Below, one piece after another: positions 6,760 through 11,003 of a stretch of 11,003 bases of DNA (positions are counted from its first letter, which is position 1; each line of letters begins with the position of its first letter). Position numbers and translations under genes: made by a program. The DNA lies in contig DATHTK010000042.1 of NCBI GenBank assembly GCA_035463295.1, positions 1 through 11,003 of the forward strand. The letters run 5' to 3'. The notes beneath the pieces were generated by a model. That model was not told where the DNA came from. It did no database searches and was given only the letters and a program-made list of their open reading frames with translations. The stretch is from DATHTK01 sp035463295. Lineage in GTDB: Bacteria; Actinomycetota; Rubrobacteria; Rubrobacterales; Rubrobacteraceae.

Positions 6760-9516
6760 TTACCAGCTCCGTCTTCTCCATCGCAGAGCAGCCAAGAAGA
6801 TCGTGGCCCCGCCCAGAGCGAGAAGCGCGACCGTTCTCGTGCTCGGTAGATTGCGCGCTCTGGATCCGACTTCCAACGGCGGCTGAACGGCGTCCGCCTC
6901 GCCCGTCCCGTCCAGCAGCGTGACCGTTCCGGCGTCGCCATCCACCCGGACCATCTGGCCACTCTCGATGCGACGGGTCGCCACTCCGGTCCCGAGAACG
7001 GCCGGGATACCATACTCGCGGGCGACGATGGAACCGTGGCTCAACGGTCCGCCGACATCGGTCACGACAGCCGAGGCGACGGCGAAGAGCGGTGTCCAGG
7101 CCGGAGTGGTGATCCCGGCCACCAGCACCTCTCCAGGACTCATCTCCCCGAAGTCCTCCGGGCCGCCGAGCACCCGGGCCCGGGCCGTCACGCGTCCCGA
7201 GCTGGCCGCGACACCCTCGATGGTGTCCCCGGATGGCTCCTGCGAGCGCGCCGGCATCCAGCGTTCCCAGTCCAGGCCCAGGAACCTCACCCCCTTCGGG
7301 AGCAGCGGTGGGGGCGTGACGAGCCTGCGCGCCCGCCACTCGGACTTCCGTTCGCGGACGACCGCCGAGATGCTCTCTAGCTCCGTACGGCCCGCGTCCA
7401 GGGCTTCGGCCGCGCTCCCCAGCTCGTCTGCCTCCAACCAGAAGACCTCGTCGGGTTTCTCGATCGCGCCGGCGGCGGCAAGACGGCGGCCGAGCTCGAG
7501 GAGCATCCGACGCATTGGGGGCCAGGCCAGCCCGACGTCGGCCAGTGCGTCCTCGCGCAGTGGAACGTACTTCTGCGTCCAACTCAGAAGGCCGCGGAAG
7601 ACTCTCCGGCTCACGGCGTCCAGGCGCGCCATCACGGCCGCGGTCGCCTCCTCACGGCGAACGGTAACCTCGCGCTGGCGTTCGTAGGGGTCACTCCCCT
7701 CTCCCCGGAGGTAGAACTTGAGCGTCTCGAATGTCGGGATGGGGTCGTCGGCGGGAACCGGCTTGGCGAAGTCCAGGTCGTAGACCATGCGCCCGTAGCT
7801 ATCCAGGTGATGCCACAACCGAGAGCGCCATTCACGCCACAACACCTCGTCCACCCCGGCGGGCGGGCGCTCTATCTCCAGGAGGTCGAGCATCCCATCC
7901 GATGGCGTATCCGCGAGCGCCGCCGCGAGTTCGGGGTGCTCGCGGCACCAGCTCGCCAGGTCGTAGAGCGACTTCTCTGCCCGGATGGGGGCGCTCTCGA
8001 AGCCGAGCAAGAACGTCTGCGAGGGAGGGTCTCCCGGACGTTTGACCAGACTGTCGTAGAAGCCGGCGAAGAGCGCCTCGCTGGTATAGGCGGACGGCAT
8101 GATCATCTGCACCGAGGTGTAGTACTCGGCGCCCCGGTACAGGAGTTCCTTGACGCCCGCGAGAAGGTCGGTCGCGGGAAGGTCGCGTATCGGTCTCGCT
8201 TCCCACTCTCTGACTACCCTGGCGTAGCGCGGACGGTAGTGCTCACGCCAGAGGCTCTCGCCGCCCTGGCGGACTATCATCTGCCTCAGCGCCCCGGGGA
8301 CCAGGCGGACCATTCGCCACGTCGCCCGGGGCGTGAGGACCATGCCGTAGTAGGCGTAGCCGTTGATCGTGGTGAACTCGATCCCAAAATCGGCGAAAAC
8401 GTCTTCGCCGAGAAGCTTGTCCCCTATTCCCCTCACCGTCTGCGTCACCGGCTCCGGCGCGAGGGAGGCGAACAGCGGAGAGAGGGGGTCCGGCAGGAGC
8501 TCGACGATGCTGCCGCGCGAGTAGAACCCCTTCGGGTCGGGCACGGTCCAGTCGGTCGGAGGCGGCACCTCGGGCAGCGCAGTGACGGGGCGGGCCTGCA
8601 AGACAAAGAACTCGCCATCCGAAAGCGCCCACTCTATATCCTGCGGCGCTCCGTAGAGCTCCTCGATTCTGGCGCCGTAGCGCGCCAGAATCGCCGCCAT
8701 TCTATCGTCGAGCACCGGACGCAGACGCCGCGCTTCAGGCACGGGCCTCTCCTCGGTTCCATCCTCCGTGTATACGGTCATGACCTCTTTATCGGCGGTC
8801 TCGCGCGAGATCACTCGCCCGCTCGCCTTATCTACCACCAGCGCGTCGGGGGTGACCCGCCCGCCGACCACGGCCTCGCCCAGCCCCCACGCGGCGCTTA
8901 TAACGGACCGGTCGCGCCGGCCGCTCACGGGATCAGCGGTGAATAGAATTCCCGAGGCGTCGGCTTCCACCATCCTCTGGACCACCACGGCCAGGCTCAC
9001 CTTCGCCGGTTCTATGCCCTGTCTTCTCCGGTAGGCCATCGCCCGCGCAGTCCACAGGCTCGCCCAGCAAGCCCTGACCGCCTCTACTAGCGCCCCGGCC
9101 CCACGGACGTTCAGGTAGGTCTCCTGCTGCCCGGCGAAGCTCGCACCCGGCAAGTCCTCGGCGGTCGCCGACGAACGCGCGGAGACGGGCGTCTCGCCAC
9201 CCTCGGCCAACTCCCTGTAGGCGGTACGGATCTCTTCTGCCAGTCCATCCGGGATCTCCGTCCGGGCGAACAGCGCACGGATATTCTTGGCGGCCGCCTC
9301 GAACGCGGCCGAATCCCCTGCCCGCGAAGCGAGGTCAAGAATTTCGTCTCTGAGCCCGCCTCTCTCGACAAAGGCGTCGTAGGCTCCGGTAATGACGACG
9401 AATCCGGGCGGCACGGGCAGTCCCGCGCGACCCAATTCGCCCAGGTTGGCGCCTTTTCCTCCCGCGAGCGCGACATCTTCCTTGCGTACCTCGTCCAACC
9501 AGACCGTGTACGTCAC
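6760..9516 (-). CDS. PEP-synthase-like phosphotransferase, rifampicin-phosphotransferase layout, with C-terminal membrane segment
   Basis: A 918-residue enzyme of the PEP-utilizing/PPDK superfamily. Residues 1-315 are the ATP-grasp domain: GGKGANLGEL (19-28), SARSSATAED (112-121), FTADPVSGRR (192-201), DIEW with E295, and QARPVT (307-312). Residues 320-760 are a large central domain starting GSIVELLPDPLSPLF. Residues 765-870 are the swivelling histidine domain with the catalytic H827 in GGPLSHGSIVAREYGIPAV. The PEP/pyruvate TIM barrel that follows in PEP synthase and PPDK is absent, so the layout matches rifampicin phosphotransferase, which splits ATP to AMP and Pi while phosphorylating its substrate. 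The true substrate is unknown. After the histidine domain, residues 893-911 form a hydrophobic helix, then RWRRRSW. The GTG start (9514-9516) has GGAAGGGG (9524-9531) 7 bases upstream and overlaps the hydrolase stop. The same frame stays open to 10278, but that part is a shadow of the hydrolase gene. Confidence 0.93.
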   Translation of the reverse strand: MTYTVWLDEVRKEDVALAGGKGANLGELGRAGLPVPPGFVVITGAYDAFVERGGLRDEILDLASRAGDSAAFEAAAKNIRALFARTEIPDGLAEEIRTAYRELAEGGETPVSARSSATAEDLPGASFAGQQETYLNVRGAGALVEAVRACWASLWTARAMAYRRRQGIEPAKVSLAVVVQRMVEADASGILFTADPVSGRRDRSVISAAWGLGEAVVGGRVTPDALVVDKASGRVISRETADKEVMTVYTEDGTEERPVPEARRLRPVLDDRMAAILARYGARIEELYGAPQDIEWALSDGEFFVLQARPVTALPEVPPPTDWTVPDPKGFYSRGSIVELLPDPLSPLFASLAPEPVTQTVRGIGDKLLGEDVFADFGIEFTTINGYAYYGMVLTPRATWRMVRLVPGALRQMIVRQGGESLWREHYRPRYARVVREWEARPIRDLPATDLLAGVKELLYRGAEYYTSVQMIMPSAYTSEALFAGFYDSLVKRPGDPPSQTFLLGFESAPIRAEKSLYDLASWCREHPELAAALADTPSDGMLDLLEIERPPAGVDEVLWREWRSRLWHHLDSYGRMVYDLDFAKPVPADDPIPTFETLKFYLRGEGSDPYERQREVTVRREEATAAVMARLDAVSRRVFRGLLSWTQKYVPLREDALADVGLAWPPMRRMLLELGRRLAAAGAIEKPDEVFWLEADELGSAAEALDAGRTELESISAVVRERKSEWRARRLVTPPPLLPKGVRFLGLDWERWMPARSQEPSGDTIEGVAASSGRVTARARVLGGPEDFGEMSPGEVLVAGITTPAWTPLFAVASAVVTDVGGPLSHGSIVAREYGIPAVLGTGVATRRIESGQMVRVDGDAGTVTLLDGTGEADAVQPPLEVGSRARNLPSTRTVALLALGGATIFLAALRWRRRSW

Positions 9517-9531
9517 GCCTGCGCCCCTTCC
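9513..9531 (-). promoter_or_regulatory. GTGA stop/start overlap with ribosome binding site
   Basis: The hydrolase TGA (9513-9515) overlaps the phosphotransferase GTG (9514-9516). The ribosome binding site GGAAGGGG (9524-9531) lies inside the end of the hydrolase gene. This arrangement usually means the two proteins come from one mRNA with coupled translation. It also fixes the start of the second gene. Confidence 0.85.
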
Positions 9532-11003
9532 TCTCGATCCAGGAACTCTGTCACGGCGGCGATGTACTCTGCGGGGTCCGTCACCATGACCGCGTGGCCG
9601 GCGTCCGCAAAGGCACGTACGCTCGCCCGCGGATACAGAGCCCGCAACGTCGTCCGAGCCTGCGGTGAGAAGGCCTGGTCGTGCTCGGACTCGATCACGA
9701 GGATGCGCCCGGGCCAGCCGTCCAGGTCTTGTGGGTTGAAGTTGAAGCGGCTGTAGTCCAACATCTCCTCCAGCGCGCTCACCAGGTCGGCCTTCGTAAG
9801 CCGGGTCACGAGCAGCTCGTCCAGCAGACCATACCAGAATAGTCGCTCGTCCGGCGGCACAACGAACCAGCGCCGCCAGCTCCAACCCGTCATCCGGCGC
9901 ACGACGCCCTGGGGAAGGAACGCGAGAAGAGGCACGAGCAGAGGGAGGCCGGGCAGCGGGCTCGCGCCGGGCGCGCCCGTGTTCGCGAGCACCAGCGACC
10001 GCACCCGCTCCGGGTAGCGTCTGACGAAACACTGGGCGACGAAGCCACCGAACGAGGAGCCGAACAGATCTACCTGCTCGACGCCCTCGGCGTCCAGGAT
10101 AGCCACCAATCCGTCCACGAGGGCGTCCATGGTGTGCGCGGCCGGGTAGGAGGACGAGATCACACGGAAATTGGACTCCAGCGCCTCGAAGAGCAACAGG
10201 TACATATCCGGCACGCGCGTTCCACCCGAAGGTAGCAGGACCGTGCGTCCCCCCTGGCCACCAATCACGTAGCGCCACCGGACGCCGTCCACCCGGAGCT
10301 CCCTGTAAGGGTGCGTGCGGCGGAAGGCCTGCAGACGCTGCTCCAGGCTCGCGCCGGAGGAGGGCTCCGGGATGCGCCCGGTAAGGAACTCCTCGACGGC
10401 GGAGAGGTACTCCTCTCTATGGCTCATCCAGGGCGTGTGTCCGGCACCGTGGATCGTGTAGACATCAGCCCGGGGATAGTACCGCCTTAGCTCGGCGCGC
10501 TGCTCGGGTGACAGGAAGTCCTCGTCCGACTCCAGGATAAAGACCCTGCCCGACCAGAAGGCGAGATCGTCTGGCCCGAACCGGAAGCTCTCCATTAGGT
10601 CGATCCCGAGCCGGTACAGATCGAGCAATTCCGCCTTGGCCATGCGCGAGATGAGTCCGTGCTGATAGTCGCGCCAGAACGCCTGGTCTTCCGGTGGCAC
10701 GCTCGGCACGCCGGAGAAGGCTCGTGCGAGCCCCCGTTCCCGAAGGGCCCGCAACAATGCAACCGGAAGGAGACGCACCAGCGACAGGAAGCCTTTCGAG
10801 AGCCGCAGCATCCTCCGCGGCGGCACAAGCGTGTTGGTCAGTATCAGCGACCGCACCCTTCCGGGATGGTGACGCACGAAGCCCTGCGCCACGAGCCCAC
10901 CGTAGGACTGACCGATCACGTGCGCTTCGCTCACCCCCTCGGCGTCGAGAACGCCCGCCAGCCCGTCGAGGAGTTCGGCCGCGGTGGACACGTGCGCGTA
11001 GCT
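9513..11003 (-). CDS. Tandem-duplicated alpha/beta-hydrolase protein (5' end outside the window)
   Basis: The frame is open to the window edge, so the N-terminus is missing; 496 residues are visible. Counting from the GTG codon at 10989-10991, domain 1 has nucleophile S29 in GQSYGG, acid D158 in ESDEDF and base H185 in GAGH. Domain 2 (from about residue 216) has S313 in GSSFGG, D438 in ESEHD and H466 in DAGH. The domains are clear copies: LDAEGV, GG-VAQ-FVR and P-RVRSL-L-NT recur at a spacing of about 283 residues. Both triads look intact, so both may be active. Family members are cytoplasmic esterases, lipases, haloperoxidases or related enzymes; the substrate is unknown. I see no export signal, but the true N-terminus is not visible. 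About 65 residues of domain 1 plus any leader are missing. It is co-transcribed with the phosphotransferase downstream. Confidence 0.92.
   Translation of the reverse strand, partial: SYAHVSTAAELLDGLAGVLDAEGVSEAHVIGQSYGGLVAQGFVRHHPGRVRSLILTNTLVPPRRMLRLSKGFLSLVRLLPVALLRALRERGLARAFSGVPSVPPEDQAFWRDYQHGLISRMAKAELLDLYRLGIDLMESFRFGPDDLAFWSGRVFILESDEDFLSPEQRAELRRYYPRADVYTIHGAGHTPWMSHREEYLSAVEEFLTGRIPEPSSGASLEQRLQAFRRTHPYRELRVDGVRWRYVIGGQGGRTVLLPSGGTRVPDMYLLLFEALESNFRVISSSYPAAHTMDALVDGLVAILDAEGVEQVDLFGSSFGGFVAQCFVRRYPERVRSLVLANTGAPGASPLPGLPLLVPLLAFLPQGVVRRMTGWSWRRWFVVPPDERLFWYGLLDELLVTRLTKADLVSALEEMLDYSRFNFNPQDLDGWPGRILVIESEHDQAFSPQARTTLRALYPRASVRAFADAGHAVMVTDPAEYIAAVTEFLDREEGAQA

Noticed and set aside
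6744..6760. AGTGT/ACACT hairpin right after the phosphotransferase stop
   Set aside because: Only five base pairs and no T-run; not convincing as a terminator.
9517..10278. Upstream extension of the phosphotransferase frame by about 254 codons
   Set aside because: This part overlaps the hydrolase gene in another frame, shows no domain, and the ATP-grasp homology begins right at the GTG at 9514-9516, which has its own ribosome binding site.
1..11003. tRNA, rRNA, CRISPR array, insertion sequence or phage genes
   Set aside because: I looked for T-loop-like GGTTCGA blocks in a cloverleaf setting, regularly spaced repeats and transposase or integrase motifs, and found none.

Overview
The window is GC-rich bacterial DNA. 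Its three UspA-type stress proteins, GTG starts, strong AGGAGG-like ribosome binding sites and the flavour of the protein sequences fit a stress-tolerant actinobacterium of the Rubrobacter kind. That placement is my inference from sequence style; no rRNA or marker gene is present. Almost every gene lies on the minus strand, so genes are read from right to left. Only a 28-codon tail of an unidentified gene (1-87) lies on the plus strand.

In transcription order, the right-hand third (11003 to 6760) is a tight two-gene unit. The first gene, cut by the window edge, encodes a protein made of two fused alpha/beta-hydrolase domains that are copies of each other. Its TGA overlaps the GTG start of the second gene in a GTGA junction. 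The second gene encodes a 918-residue PEP-synthase-like phosphotransferase. It has an ATP-grasp domain, a large central domain and a swivelling phospho-histidine domain, but no PEP/pyruvate barrel. This is the layout of rifampicin phosphotransferases rather than of true PEP synthase. It ends in a hydrophobic segment followed by a basic tail, which suggests a membrane anchor. This pair is the best candidate for an undescribed functional unit here.

The middle (6759 to 4199) is loose and partly decayed. It holds a possible 64-residue CxxC protein, a UspA protein (5790-6248), the debris of a possible small frameshifted gene (about 5554-5737) and an NTF2/SnoaL-like protein (4934-5353). It also holds the first 52 codons of a YbdK-type carboxylate-amine ligase. 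That gene still has its start and ribosome binding site, but homology stops abruptly beside a cluster of GGAGTG/CACTCC repeats.

The left third (4198 to 240) carries a complete 867-residue P-type cation pump. By eye its membrane helices 4-6 resemble animal Na,K/H,K-ATPases more than Ca-ATPase. Two more UspA proteins follow. A 10-bp inverted repeat lies just downstream of the pump gene, and a nested inverted repeat lies between the convergent genes at the left edge. The cation pump and UspA proteins suggest a general stress or ion-homeostasis neighbourhood. I see no phage, transposase, CRISPR, tRNA or rRNA.
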